Position numbers and translations under genes: made by a program. Below the pieces are notes generated by a model. That model did not search any database. It was given only the letters and a program-made list of their open reading frames with translations, and was not told the origin of the DNA. 64,000 nucleotides of DNA from Alphaproteobacteria bacterium (lineage in GTDB: Bacteria > Pseudomonadota > Alphaproteobacteria > UBA8366). Location of the stretch: positions 114,909 through 178,908 of the forward strand of contig WHUA01000008.1 of NCBI GenBank assembly GCA_009377445.1, written 5' to 3'. Every line of letters begins with the position of its first letter. Position 1 is the first letter of the stretch. Shown piece by piece: positions 25,104 through 33,561 of this stretch.

Positions 25104-26426
25104 TCAACGCACCGTCACGTCGCGGGGCCGGGCGACCGTCTGGCCGGCAAGCAGGCTCATGGCGGAGCGTAGCTGCGGGTCGCCTTCATCCTTCTCGTCC
25201 ATCGGGATGACGACGTCCGGCACGATGCCGCCGTCGACCGAATGGCCCGAGGGCGTCAGATAGACGGCCGTCGTCAGCTTCACCGCGTCGCTGCCCGAGA
25301 GCGGGATGATGGTCTGCACGGTTCCCTTGCCGAAGCTCTTGGTGCCGACCAGAGTCGCGCGCCGCTGATCCTTCAGGGCGCCCGCGACGATCTCGGCCGC
25401 CGACGCCGAGCCGTTGTTGATGAGGATGACCATCGGCAGCCCGCCGCTGACGTCGCCGTTCAGGGCGTCGTAGTGATGTTCGTAGAAGCGCTCGCGCGTC
25501 GACACGATCCGGCCCTTGTCCAGAAACATGTCCGAGACCTTGATCGACTGATCCAGCAGCCCGCCGGGGTTGTTGCGCAGGTCCAGGATGAGGCCGCGGG
25601 CGCGCGGGCCGAGCTCGCGCTTGAGGGCGAGGACCGCTTCCGCGACCTCCTCGCCTACGCGCTCCGAGAAGCTCGTAATCCGGATGTAACCGATGTTTCC
25701 CTCGGTGCGCCAGCGGACGGAGGCGATATTGATGATCGCCCGCTCCAGGGTCACGTCGAAGGGAGGCTTTTCGCCGCGCTTGATTCCCAGCACCACCTTC
25801 GAGCCTGGGTCGCCCCGCAGCTCGAGGACCGCGTCGCGCAGCAGCACGCCCTCGAGCGAGCGGCCGTTGGCGCTCAGGATGCGGTCCCCGGTCTTGAGGC
25901 CCGCACGCGCTGCGGGCGTCCCGTCGATCGGCGAGACGATCTCGATATAGTCGCCTTCCTTGCGCACCTCGATGCCGAGCCCGCCGAAGCGGCCGCGTGT
26001 CTGTTCCCTGAGCGAACGCCAATGCTCTTCGTCGAGATAGGTGCTGTAGGTGTCGAGCGAGCCCAGCATCCCGTAGACGGCGGCCTCGACCAGATCCTTG
26101 TCCTTCGCCTTGCTCGGATCGGGATACCGCTTTCGCATCTCCTGGCTGGCGGCGGTCACGAGCGCCTCTTCATCGACCTCCCGCACATAATGCATCTGCA
26201 CCTGTTCGTAGACCTGGGCGAACAGGTTCCCGCCGCGGACATAACCGCTCGCGTCGCCGCGGATCGCGGGCGGCGCGCCGCCGTTCCGGTATTCCTTTAT
26301 CTCGCTGTTGATGCGCTGGGCGGCATTCTGCGCCTCGGGTCCCGGCTCCGACGACAGGACGGCGCAGCCGGCCACGAAGGCCACCATGAGGCACGCCAGC
26401 AGATAGCGGAGTTGGGAGGGCTTCAT
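25104..26426 (-). CDS. S41 family carboxyl-terminal processing protease, lipoprotein
   Basis: 440 residues. The N-terminus MKPSQLRYLLACLMVAFVAG followed by Cys is a lipoprotein signal with lipobox VAGC. A PDZ domain (IEIVSPIDGTPAARAGLKTG, then DRILSANGRSLEGV) precedes the protease core, where the nucleophile serine is in NNGSASAAEIVAGALKD and the base lysine in GTKSFGKGTVQTI. RDLRNNPGGLL-type sequence (LILDLRNNPGGLLDQS) lies before it. It would cleave unstructured C-termini of envelope proteins in the periplasm. Monocistronic, convergent with the YkgJ gene. Confidence 0.93.
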   Translation of the reverse strand: MKPSQLRYLLACLMVAFVAGCAVLSSEPGPEAQNAAQRINSEIKEYRNGGAPPAIRGDASGYVRGGNLFAQVYEQVQMHYVREVDEEALVTAASQEMRKRYPDPSKAKDKDLVEAAVYGMLGSLDTYSTYLDEEHWRSLREQTRGRFGGLGIEVRKEGDYIEIVSPIDGTPAARAGLKTGDRILSANGRSLEGVLLRDAVLELRGDPGSKVVLGIKRGEKPPFDVTLERAIINIASVRWRTEGNIGYIRITSFSERVGEEVAEAVLALKRELGPRARGLILDLRNNPGGLLDQSIKVSDMFLDKGRIVSTRERFYEHHYDALNGDVSGGLPMVILINNGSASAAEIVAGALKDQRRATLVGTKSFGKGTVQTIIPLSGSDAVKLTTAVYLTPSGHSVDGGIVPDVVIPMDEKDEGDPQLRSAMSLLAGQTVARPRDVTVR

Positions 26427-26626
26427 TCGGCACTTCCGGTGTCGGGGATCAGGAATATGGGACGAAGATGAGCCGACGGCAACCGCAATCAGCGCCGGGC
26501 CGATGCCTCGAAACGGGCCACCCGCGGGCGCGCGCCAGCAACCTGTTCTGACGGCGACCGCCCCGTGGTAGAATGCGTCGAAGAGGCGTCAAAACGCCCG
26601 AAATATCGAAACCAGGGAGAACAGGC

Positions 26627-27352
26627 ATGCCGAAAAGCGCATTTCGCCAAGCGTTGCAGGACACCGTCGAGCAGCGCCATTCGAAGGTCCACCCCTTCAG
26701 CGATGCATGGGTATCCGGCACGTTGAACCGGCACATCCTCGGCGAATGGACCAAGCAGCACTACCATTACGTGAGCCACTTCGCCCAGTGGTGCGGCATC
26801 ATCTACGCCAATTGCCAGGACGAGGACGCCAGCCATTTCCTGGTCGAGAACATCGCCGAGGAAGAAGGGCTGATCGAGGAAGGCGGCTACCCCGCGATCA
26901 AGCATGTGGAGCTGCTGCTGGACTTCGGCGAGGCCTGCGGCAAGCCGCGGAGCGAGATCAAGAGCGCGCACGATAACGGCGAATTGATGTCCGGCACGCT
27001 CGGCCTGCAATCCTGGTGCGCGGTCCAAGCCGCCAAGCCGACGCATCAGGCCATCGCCGGCCTGCTGGTCGGGCTCGAAAGCCAGGTGCCGCAGATCTAC
27101 AAGCGCACCACGCCGCCGCTGGTCGAGAAATACGGCTTCACCGAGAAGGAGATAACCTTCTTCCGGCTCCACATCGTCGCCGATACCGAGCACGGCAAGC
27201 GGGGCTACGACCTCGTCGAGCGCCTCGCCGACACGGACGCCAAGAAGGAAGCCTGCCTCCGTTCGGTGCGCGAGGCGACGCAGATGCGCCGGCTGTATCT
27301 CGACTCGCTGTACAATGAGTACGTGGCGCCGCACCGCGCCGCGGCGGAATAG
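26627..27352 (+). CDS. TenA/PqqC/CADD-like helical oxygenase-fold protein
   Basis: 241 residues from ATG 26627 behind AGGGAG. The all-helical pattern (RQALQDTVEQRHSKVHPFSD, WTKQHYHYVSHFAQW, then NIAEEEGLIEEGGYPAIKHV) with spaced His and Glu residues matches the heme-oxygenase-like diiron/PqqC fold. Candidate metal ligands include the EEE/E-x-H region and HIVADTEHGKRGY late in the protein. Members include thiaminases, PQQ-forming oxidases and diiron oxidases. The specific reaction is unknown. It is followed 24 bp later by a GlcG/HbpS gene, probably in the same transcript. Confidence 0.78.
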   Translation: MPKSAFRQALQDTVEQRHSKVHPFSDAWVSGTLNRHILGEWTKQHYHYVSHFAQWCGIIYANCQDEDASHFLVENIAEEEGLIEEGGYPAIKHVELLLDFGEACGKPRSEIKSAHDNGELMSGTLGLQSWCAVQAAKPTHQAIAGLLVGLESQVPQIYKRTTPPLVEKYGFTEKEITFFRLHIVADTEHGKRGYDLVERLADTDAKKEACLRSVREATQMRRLYLDSLYNEYVAPHRAAAE

Positions 27353-27376
27353 ACCGCGCCTCGCGGAGAATCCAAG

Positions 27377-27808
27377 ATGCGCATCGTCAAGACGCTCACG
27401 CTTGCGGAGGCCAATCTCATCCTCGATGCGGCGCAGGCGAAGGCCGAGGAACTGGGCGTCGCCCACGTGCTCTGCATCGCCGACAATGCTGGATATCCGA
27501 TCGCGTTGCGCCGGCTGGACGGCGGCAAGGTGACGAGCGTCCAGATCGCCGAGAACAAGGCCTTCACCGCGGCCGGCCATCGGCGCAAGACGCACACCTT
27601 CACCAATACTTATCCCGGCGAGGAAGCGTGGGGGATATTCACCCAGCACTATGGCCGGCTGACCGTCTTCGTCGGCGGCTACCCTATCGAAGCGAACGGT
27701 GAAGTCGTCGGCGGCATCGGCGCATCCGGCGGCAACGGCGAGCAGGACATGGCGGTCTGCGAGGCCGGCATCGCCGCCTTCGACAAGTACCTTGCGGAAA
27801 CGCGCTGA
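27377..27808 (+). CDS. GlcG/HbpS family heme-binding-like protein
   Basis: 143 residues. The GlcG/HbpS fold is shown by LTLAEANLILDAAQAKAEEL, the middle RLDGGKVTSVQIAENKAFTA and the late VFVGGYPIEANGEVVGGIGA followed by SGGNGEQD. HbpS members bind or degrade heme, and GlcG is encoded in some glycolate oxidase operons, though its role there is unclear. Here it is about 11 kb from glcDEF and coupled instead to a TenA-like gene. A heme- or iron-linked pairing of the two is possible (inference). Cytoplasmic, no signal peptide. Confidence 0.88.
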   Translation: MRIVKTLTLAEANLILDAAQAKAEELGVAHVLCIADNAGYPIALRRLDGGKVTSVQIAENKAFTAAGHRRKTHTFTNTYPGEEAWGIFTQHYGRLTVFVGGYPIEANGEVVGGIGASGGNGEQDMAVCEAGIAAFDKYLAETR

Positions 27809-27826
27809 TCCCGTCGATCCGCGCGC

Positions 27827-28174
27827 TTACTTCGCCGCGCTGACGACGATCTCGACCAAGGTATCGGGCGTTCCCAACACGGTGCCGACCGTCGCGCGGG
27901 TCGGCGGGTTGTTCGGGTCGATCCAGGCGAGCCATGCCTGGTTCATCTCTTCCTTCTGCGACATGTCGGAAACGTAGACGGTCGTGGTCAGCAGGCGGGA
28001 TTTGCTGGTGCCCGCTTTTTCCAGCGCGGCGTCGATTTTCCGCAGGATCTCGGTGGTCTGATCCTTCATCGAAGCGGCCCGGTTGTCCGCCGTCAGGCCG
28101 GCGACATAGACCACGCCGTTGTATTCGACAGTGCGGCTCAACACTTTGCCCGGGTCGTTCCGCGTAATCGTCAT
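27827..28174 (-). CDS. RidA family enamine/imine deaminase-like protein
   Basis: 115 residues. YNGVVYVAGLTADNRAASMK, RLLTTTVYVSDMSQKEEMNQ and the arginine in NNPPTRATVGT match the YjgF/RidA family, whose arginine contacts carboxylates of enamine substrates. RidA proteins drain reactive enamines such as 2-aminoacrylate to 2-oxoacids. The ending KTVLGTPDTLVEIVVSA-like segment is standard. GGAGG lies before the ATG. Convergent with the GlcG gene, with only 18 bp between them. Confidence 0.9.
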   Translation of the reverse strand: MTITRNDPGKVLSRTVEYNGVVYVAGLTADNRAASMKDQTTEILRKIDAALEKAGTSKSRLLTTTVYVSDMSQKEEMNQAWLAWIDPNNPPTRATVGTVLGTPDTLVEIVVSAAK

Positions 28175-28265
28175 GGCATGAACCTCCGTCGTTTGATGTC
28201 ATGGAACGGGCGTCGCGTTCGACGCCCCTTTTATTGACGCTCCTGACGCGCCCAGGCGCAAGCCC

Positions 28266-29279
28266 TCATTTCGTGAAGGCGAGAATATCGTCGTGGAGCT
28301 GCTGGGGGATGCGGATTCCCTCCACCGGCGTGCGCCGCCGCGCCGCATAGCGGCGGTCGGACGGAAGACGCGTTCCATCCTGGCCGAGCAGGCGGGCGAA
28401 GAGCTGTTCCGCGTGGTCGAGCGCGGCGCCGCCGTCGCCGCCGGGAACGAAACGGGCCGGGTCCATGGCGAGCAGGAGCTCCCCGCCCTTGGCCGGCCCG
28501 CCGTCGCCGGTATCCTCGGCGGCCGCCTCGTAGCCGAAATGGCTCTGCGGCAGGCCGGACGCCATGAGCTCGACCATGAGCGCGATGGCGGCGCCCTTGT
28601 ACCCGCCGAACGGAAGCTGCGCCCCCGCCAGCGCCGCCGCCGGGTCGGTGGTGGGCTTGCCGTCGCGATCGATCGCCCAGCCTTCCGGGATCGGCTTGCC
28701 GTCGCGCTTGTGGATCATGATCTCGCCGCGGGCCGACGCGCTCGACGCCTGGTCGAAGACCAGCGGCGGGCGTCCCTTGCGCGGCCAGCCGAAAGCCATC
28801 GGATTGGTGCCGAACAGCGGTTTCGTGCCGCCGGCGGGCGCGACATAGCTGCGCGAGTTGACGAAGGCGAAGGCGACGAGACCCAATTCGGCCAAGGCTT
28901 CGACTTCGTACCAGAGCGCGGCGAAGTGGTAGGCGTTGACCAGCGGCATGGCCGCGATGCCCTGGCTCCGCGCCATTTCCGCGAGCCGCGCGCGCCCGGC
29001 GTTGAGCGCGAGCGGCGCGAAGCCGCCCTGAGCGTCGGCCTGGACGACGGCGGGCGCGAGATCGGCGATCACCGGCACGGCCTTGCCGTCGATGCGCCCA
29101 TTGCGGAGCGCGACGCTGTAGCCCGGCAGCCGAAACAGGCCGTGCGACTTGCACTCGTCCCGCTCGGCCGCGGCGATGACGTCGGCGACCGCGTCGGCGT
29201 TGCCCTTGGACGCGCCGAGATGCATGAGCGTGCGCGTGGCGAGATCGCGCACTTCGTCGAGCGACAGCCTCACGTCCAT
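28266..29279 (-). CDS. Ldh/MDH2-type malate/L-lactate dehydrogenase family oxidoreductase
   Basis: 337 residues. RDLATRTLMHLGASKGNADA and CKSHGLFRLPGYSVALRNG give the family's N-terminal signature. The catalytic histidine is in NAYHFAALWYEVEALAELG. NSRSYVAPAGGTKPLFGTNP and GGYKGAAIALMVELMASGL follow. These NAD(P)-dependent enzymes reduce 2-oxoacids or similar (malate, sulfolactate, ureidoglycolate, delta1-piperideine carboxylate). The substrate is unknown. It starts 4 bp after the end of the molybdenum hydroxylase gene, so the two are one operon. Confidence 0.92.
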   Translation of the reverse strand: MDVRLSLDEVRDLATRTLMHLGASKGNADAVADVIAAAERDECKSHGLFRLPGYSVALRNGRIDGKAVPVIADLAPAVVQADAQGGFAPLALNAGRARLAEMARSQGIAAMPLVNAYHFAALWYEVEALAELGLVAFAFVNSRSYVAPAGGTKPLFGTNPMAFGWPRKGRPPLVFDQASSASARGEIMIHKRDGKPIPEGWAIDRDGKPTTDPAAALAGAQLPFGGYKGAAIALMVELMASGLPQSHFGYEAAAEDTGDGGPAKGGELLLAMDPARFVPGGDGGAALDHAEQLFARLLGQDGTRLPSDRRYAARRRTPVEGIRIPQQLHDDILAFTK

Positions 29280-29283
29280 CGCC

Positions 29284-31680
29284 TTATTTCCCCTTCGCCG
29301 ACCGCAGGACGCGCCATACCTTCTCCGGCGTCGCGGGCATGTCGAGGCCCGCCGTGTCGCAATCCTTGAGGGCGTCCATCACCGCGTTCATCACCGCCGG
29401 CATCGCCGCCGTCGGCCCGGACTCGCCGCAGCCCTTGATGCCGAGCGGGTTGGTCCTGCACATCGTCTCGGTGCGGCCCCAATCGAAGCGCGGCGTGTGC
29501 GTCGCGCGCGGCAGGCAGTAGTCCATGAACGAGCCGGTGACGAGCTGCCCGGACTGCGGATCGTAGCGGCAATCCTCGTACAGCGCCTGTCCGATGCCCT
29601 GGACGATGCCGCCGTGGAGCTGCCCCTCGAGCAGCATCGGGTTGATCACCGTGCCGAAGTCGCTGACCAGCGCATAGCGCACGACCGCCACGACGCCCGT
29701 CTCCTCGTCGATCTCGACCTCGGCGACGTGGCAGCCGCAGGGGTAGCTGTAGGCCTTGGCCGAGAAGTGGTAGCTGGCGTCGAAGCCGAGCTCCATGTCG
29801 GCCGGCACCTTGGAATCGTCGAACGCGGCGCGCGCCACCTGCTGGATCGCCACGTCGCGGTCGGTGCCCGCGACGCGGAAGCGGCCTTGGTCGAATTCGA
29901 TGTCCTCGGCGCTCGCCTCTAGGAGCTGCGCGGCGATGCGCCGGCCCTTCTCCACCAGCTTGATCGAGGCGTGATAGATCGCCGTGCCCGCGACCGTCGC
30001 CGTCCGCGATCCGCCGGTGCCCGTGCCGATGCCGACGCGATCGGTGTCGCCCTGCACGACATGGATGCTGTCGACCGGGATGCCGAGCCGGCTCGCGGCG
30101 ACCTGCGCGAAGGTCGTCGCGTGGCCCTGGCCGTTGGTCTGCCCGGTCATGGTCAGCGTCAGATGCCCGCCCGGATCGAACTGCAGGCCGACGCGCCCGT
30201 CCTTGAAGCCGTCCGGCTCGGTGTAGAAAGAGAAGCCGAAGCCGCGCCGCTTGCCCGCGCCCCGTGCGATACCGGCCCGCGCCGCGAACCCCTCCCGGTC
30301 GCCGAGGCGCAGCGCCTCGGCCATGTTGTGCTCGAAGTCGCCGCTGTCGTAGACGAGCCCGGTCGGCGTGCGGTAGGGCATGTCCTCCGGCCGCACCAGG
30401 TTGCGCGCCCGGATCTCCTGCGGGTCGAGATCGAGATCGCGCGCCGCCTGATCCACCAGCCGTTCCACCATGTAGCAATATTCCGGCTTGCCCGCGCCGC
30501 GATAGGCGGCAATCGAGGTCGTGTTGGTGAAGACGCATTGCGTCTCGGCATGGGCGAGAGGGATGCGGTAGGCGTTCGTCAGCATCCGCGTGCCGCCGCT
30601 GGTCGGGATGATCGGGCCGGAAGCGGTCAGGTAGGCGCCCATATTGGACACGGTGCGGCAGCGGATCGCCAGGAACCGCCCCTCGCCGTCGAGCGCCAGC
30701 TCGGCATGCATGACGTGGTCGCGCGCGTGCCGGTCGGTCGAGAAGCTGTCGTCGCGGGTGGCGAACCACTTGACGGGCCGGCCGAGCCGCTTCGCCGCCC
30801 AGCACACCAGCACCTGCTCCGGATAGATGTAATTCTTGATGCCGAAACCGCCGCCGACCTCGGGCGTGACCACGCGGACGCTGGCCGCCGGCACCTTCAG
30901 CCCCTTCTCCGCCAGATCCATCTGGATCACGGTGCCGCCGCCTGTCGGCGTGTAGAGGGTGTAGCGGCCCTGGACGGCGTCGTACTCGGCGGTCGCGCCG
31001 CGCGGCTCCATCGCGGCCACGATGACGCGGTTGTTCACCAGGTCGAGGCGCGCCACATGCGCCGCCGACGCGAAAGCGGCGTCGACCGCCGCCTTGTTGC
31101 CCGTCTCCCAGTCGACCGCCAGGTTGGACGGCAGCTCGTCCCACACGCGGGGCGAGCCCGCGGCCAGCGCTTCGACGGCCGAGGTGACGCTCGGCAGCGC
31201 CGCATAGTCGACGTCGACCGCGGCGGCCCCTTCCCGCGCCGCGGCATCGGTTTCCGCCAGCACCATCGCCACGGTGTCGCCGACATGGCGGGCCTTGTCG
31301 GCGCTGATCGCAAGCTGTGCCGGGTTGTGGATCGGCTCGCCCTTGCGACCTTTGAGCGCGGCCGGCGCCTGCAGGATGCCGACGCCGTCGGCGGCGAGGT
31401 CGGCCCCCGTGAGCACGGCGACGACGCCCGGAACGGCCAGGGCCGCCGCGGGATCGATGCCGGCGATCCTGGCATGGGCATGCGGCGAGCGGACGAAGCC
31501 GGCATAGAGCTGTCCCGGCAGGTCGATATCGTCGATGAAGCGGGCCCGGCCGGTCAGCAAGGCCTGATCTTCGCGCCGGGCCAGGCGGGCGCCGATACCC
31601 TCGGCCTCGCTCTGCTTCGCCTTCCGGGCGGTCGTCGCGTCACCTTTCATTTTGTGCTTCATCCGTTTTTTGGCTATCAC
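29284..31680 (-). CDS. Xanthine dehydrogenase-family molybdopterin-binding large subunit
   Basis: 798 residues. The N-terminal a/b hammerhead domain has GIGARLARREDQALLTGRAR and GQLYAGFVRSPHAHARI. The Mo-pterin domains show VGGGFGIKNYIYPEQVLVCW, AYRGAGKPEYCYMVERLVDQ (the AYRGAGxPE form of aldehyde/xanthine dehydrogenases rather than the AYRCSFR of form I CO dehydrogenase), RTATVAGTAIYHASIKLVEK, and GIKGCGESGPTAAMPAVMNA with the catalytic Glu. It hydroxylates a C-H bond next to N or C=O in an unknown substrate. The FAD and 2Fe-2S subunits normally needed are not adjacent. Met7, Met11 and Met1 are all possible starts. Confidence 0.93.
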   Translation of the reverse strand: MIAKKRMKHKMKGDATTARKAKQSEAEGIGARLARREDQALLTGRARFIDDIDLPGQLYAGFVRSPHAHARIAGIDPAAALAVPGVVAVLTGADLAADGVGILQAPAALKGRKGEPIHNPAQLAISADKARHVGDTVAMVLAETDAAAREGAAAVDVDYAALPSVTSAVEALAAGSPRVWDELPSNLAVDWETGNKAAVDAAFASAAHVARLDLVNNRVIVAAMEPRGATAEYDAVQGRYTLYTPTGGGTVIQMDLAEKGLKVPAASVRVVTPEVGGGFGIKNYIYPEQVLVCWAAKRLGRPVKWFATRDDSFSTDRHARDHVMHAELALDGEGRFLAIRCRTVSNMGAYLTASGPIIPTSGGTRMLTNAYRIPLAHAETQCVFTNTTSIAAYRGAGKPEYCYMVERLVDQAARDLDLDPQEIRARNLVRPEDMPYRTPTGLVYDSGDFEHNMAEALRLGDREGFAARAGIARGAGKRRGFGFSFYTEPDGFKDGRVGLQFDPGGHLTLTMTGQTNGQGHATTFAQVAASRLGIPVDSIHVVQGDTDRVGIGTGTGGSRTATVAGTAIYHASIKLVEKGRRIAAQLLEASAEDIEFDQGRFRVAGTDRDVAIQQVARAAFDDSKVPADMELGFDASYHFSAKAYSYPCGCHVAEVEIDEETGVVAVVRYALVSDFGTVINPMLLEGQLHGGIVQGIGQALYEDCRYDPQSGQLVTGSFMDYCLPRATHTPRFDWGRTETMCRTNPLGIKGCGESGPTAAMPAVMNAVMDALKDCDTAGLDMPATPEKVWRVLRSAKGK

Positions 31681-31770
31681 TGCGCCTTGACCTTAGCATA
31701 GACGCGGAATTGCGCATCCCGGTGCAACGAGGCGCCTCAGCCCGTGCCCGCATCCCCGAGGAGGAGCCCC

Positions 31771-33402
31771 ATGAACGGCGGTGAAGTCGTTGTACAAACC
31801 ATGCTGTCGCGCGGTGTCGATGCCGTGTTTTTCGTGCCCGGCGGCACCAACGTCACGATCCTGGAGGCGCTGAGCCGCAACCAGAACAAGGTCCGCTCGA
31901 TCCCAACCCGCCTCGAGTCCTCCGCCGCCTTCGCGGCCGACGCCTATGGCGCGATCCGCAAGAAGCCGGCCGTCATCCTCGTCAGCCGCTCGCCGGGCGC
32001 GACCAACGCCGCGATCGGCGTTCACACGGCGCAACAGGCGTCGCGGCCGCTCGTTCTCATCATCAGCAACATCCCGCGCAAACAGAAGGGCCGCGAGGCG
32101 TTCCAGGAGATCAACTACCACCAGATGTTCGGTCCGATCGCCAAGGCGGTGTACGACGTCAACTCCATCAACGAAGTGGCGGAGGTGGTGGCCCGCGCGC
32201 TCGACCTTTCGGTCGCCGGCCGTCCGGGCGCTGTCGTCGTCGCCATCTCGAAGGACATCCTGGACGAAGACGTCGAGCCTGTGATCCCGCGGGTGCCGGC
32301 GGCGGTCCGCATGGGGCCCGACTCCGACGCCGTGCAAGAAGCGGCCCGCCTGATCGAGAGCGCCAAGCATCCGATCATCCTCGCCGGCGAAATGATCGGC
32401 TTCGAGAATGCGAATGCGGAACTGGAAAAGTTCGCCGAGGCGACCGGGGCCGGCGTCATGACCGCCTATCGCCAGCAGGACTCGTTCCGCGCGGAGCATC
32501 CGGCGAATTTCGGCCATCTGGCGATCAACCGCCTGCCCTTCCAGGAAGCCGCGCTGAAGGACTGCGACCTGATCGTCAGCATGGGAAGCCGGCTCGACAG
32601 CATAACCACCGCCGACTACACGATGCTGAAGCCGCACCACAAGCTGATCATGGTCTATCCGGAGGCGTCCGTCTTCGCGCATTGGCCGGCCGAGGCCGCG
32701 ATGGGGTCGCACACGATCCCGGCGATGAAGGCGATCGCGGCCGCGCTGAAAACCAAGCCGTCCGCCGAGCGGCTCGCCTGGCGCGACGCGATCCACAAGC
32801 AAGAGGTCGCGTTCGCGAAGCCCGGCGAGATCAAGGTCGAGGGCGACGTCGACATGGCGCGCTGCATCGAGCAGTTCAACGCCATCGTACCGAAGGACGC
32901 GATCATGGTGTCGGACGCCGGCACCTTCGGCCGCTGGATCACGCGCTATTACCGCTTCAACAGGCCCAACACCGAGACGTCGCCGGTCAGCGGTGCGATG
33001 GGCTATGGCGTTCCCGGCGGCATCGGCGCGCAGATCGCAAACCCGGACGCGCCGGTCTTCGTCTGGGTCGGCGACGGCGGGTTTCTGATGACCGGCCACG
33101 AATGCGCCGCGATCATGCAGGAGAAGCTGCCGGTCAAGCTGCTGGTCTGCGACAATAGCTGCTGGGGCTCCATCCTGACGCACCAGAACAAGCGCTTCCC
33201 GAACTGGGACTTCGGCACGCGGCTGGAAAGCCCGGACTTCGCCAAGCTCGGCGAGGGCTACGGCATGCCGGTCTGGAAGGTGCACAAGACGGCCGAGTTC
33301 GCGGGCGCGCTGAAGGAAGTGCTGGCGGTCGACGGCCCGGCCATGATGCACGTGCTGCTCGACATCCGCGACGTGTCGCCGTTCACGGGCGCTGCGCGGT
33401 AA
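31771..33402 (+). CDS. Thiamine-diphosphate-dependent acetolactate synthase-like enzyme
   Basis: 543 residues from ATG 31771 behind GAGGAG. The catalytic Glu is in PTRLESSAAFAADAYGAI, the pyrimidine domain motif is RSPGATNAAIGVHTAQQASR, and the diphosphate motif begins GDGGFLMTGHECAAIMQEKL and ends VCDNSCWG. ThDP enzymes of this size decarboxylate or ligate 2-oxoacids (acetolactate synthase, glyoxylate carboligase, sulfoacetaldehyde acetyltransferase, benzoylformate decarboxylase). The motif REAFQEINYHQMFGPIAKAV is typical of the large-subunit group. No small regulatory subunit is nearby, so branched-chain biosynthesis is unlikely. The substrate is unknown. Confidence 0.9.
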   Translation: MNGGEVVVQTMLSRGVDAVFFVPGGTNVTILEALSRNQNKVRSIPTRLESSAAFAADAYGAIRKKPAVILVSRSPGATNAAIGVHTAQQASRPLVLIISNIPRKQKGREAFQEINYHQMFGPIAKAVYDVNSINEVAEVVARALDLSVAGRPGAVVVAISKDILDEDVEPVIPRVPAAVRMGPDSDAVQEAARLIESAKHPIILAGEMIGFENANAELEKFAEATGAGVMTAYRQQDSFRAEHPANFGHLAINRLPFQEAALKDCDLIVSMGSRLDSITTADYTMLKPHHKLIMVYPEASVFAHWPAEAAMGSHTIPAMKAIAAALKTKPSAERLAWRDAIHKQEVAFAKPGEIKVEGDVDMARCIEQFNAIVPKDAIMVSDAGTFGRWITRYYRFNRPNTETSPVSGAMGYGVPGGIGAQIANPDAPVFVWVGDGGFLMTGHECAAIMQEKLPVKLLVCDNSCWGSILTHQNKRFPNWDFGTRLESPDFAKLGEGYGMPVWKVHKTAEFAGALKEVLAVDGPAMMHVLLDIRDVSPFTGAAR

Positions 33403-33435
33403 GCTGGCTAACCTCTAATATAACGCTCTAACTTT

Positions 33436-33547
33436 CCCTCCCCCCTTGCGGGGGAGGGTTAGGGTGGGGGCCTTTGCGGCGCAGACGAAGAAACCCCGGC
33501 TGCGTGCCCTACCCCCCACCTAAATCCTCCCCCGCAAGGGGGGAGGA
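33436..33547. repeat. Inverted pair of CCTCCCCC/GGGGGAGG palindromic repeats
   Basis: Left unit 33436-33470 reads CCCTCCCCCCTTGCGGGGGA then GGGTTAGGGTGGGGG. The right unit 33512-33547 is its near-exact reverse complement, separated by 41 bp. Each unit is itself a hairpin. The pair lies between the ThDP gene stop and the convergent aminotransferase gene, where it could act as a two-way transcription stop. Confidence 0.8.
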
Positions 33548-33561
33548 CTTGCAGCGCTTCT

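Noticed and set aside
27684..28202. Long minus-strand frame across the ends of the GlcG and RidA genes
   Set aside because: It overlaps two recognised genes and is rich in Arg/Gly, with no motif.
31022..33402. Opposite-strand frames over the molybdenum hydroxylase and ThDP genes
   Set aside because: They overlap proteins with complete catalytic motifs and have His/Arg/Asp-rich shadow composition.
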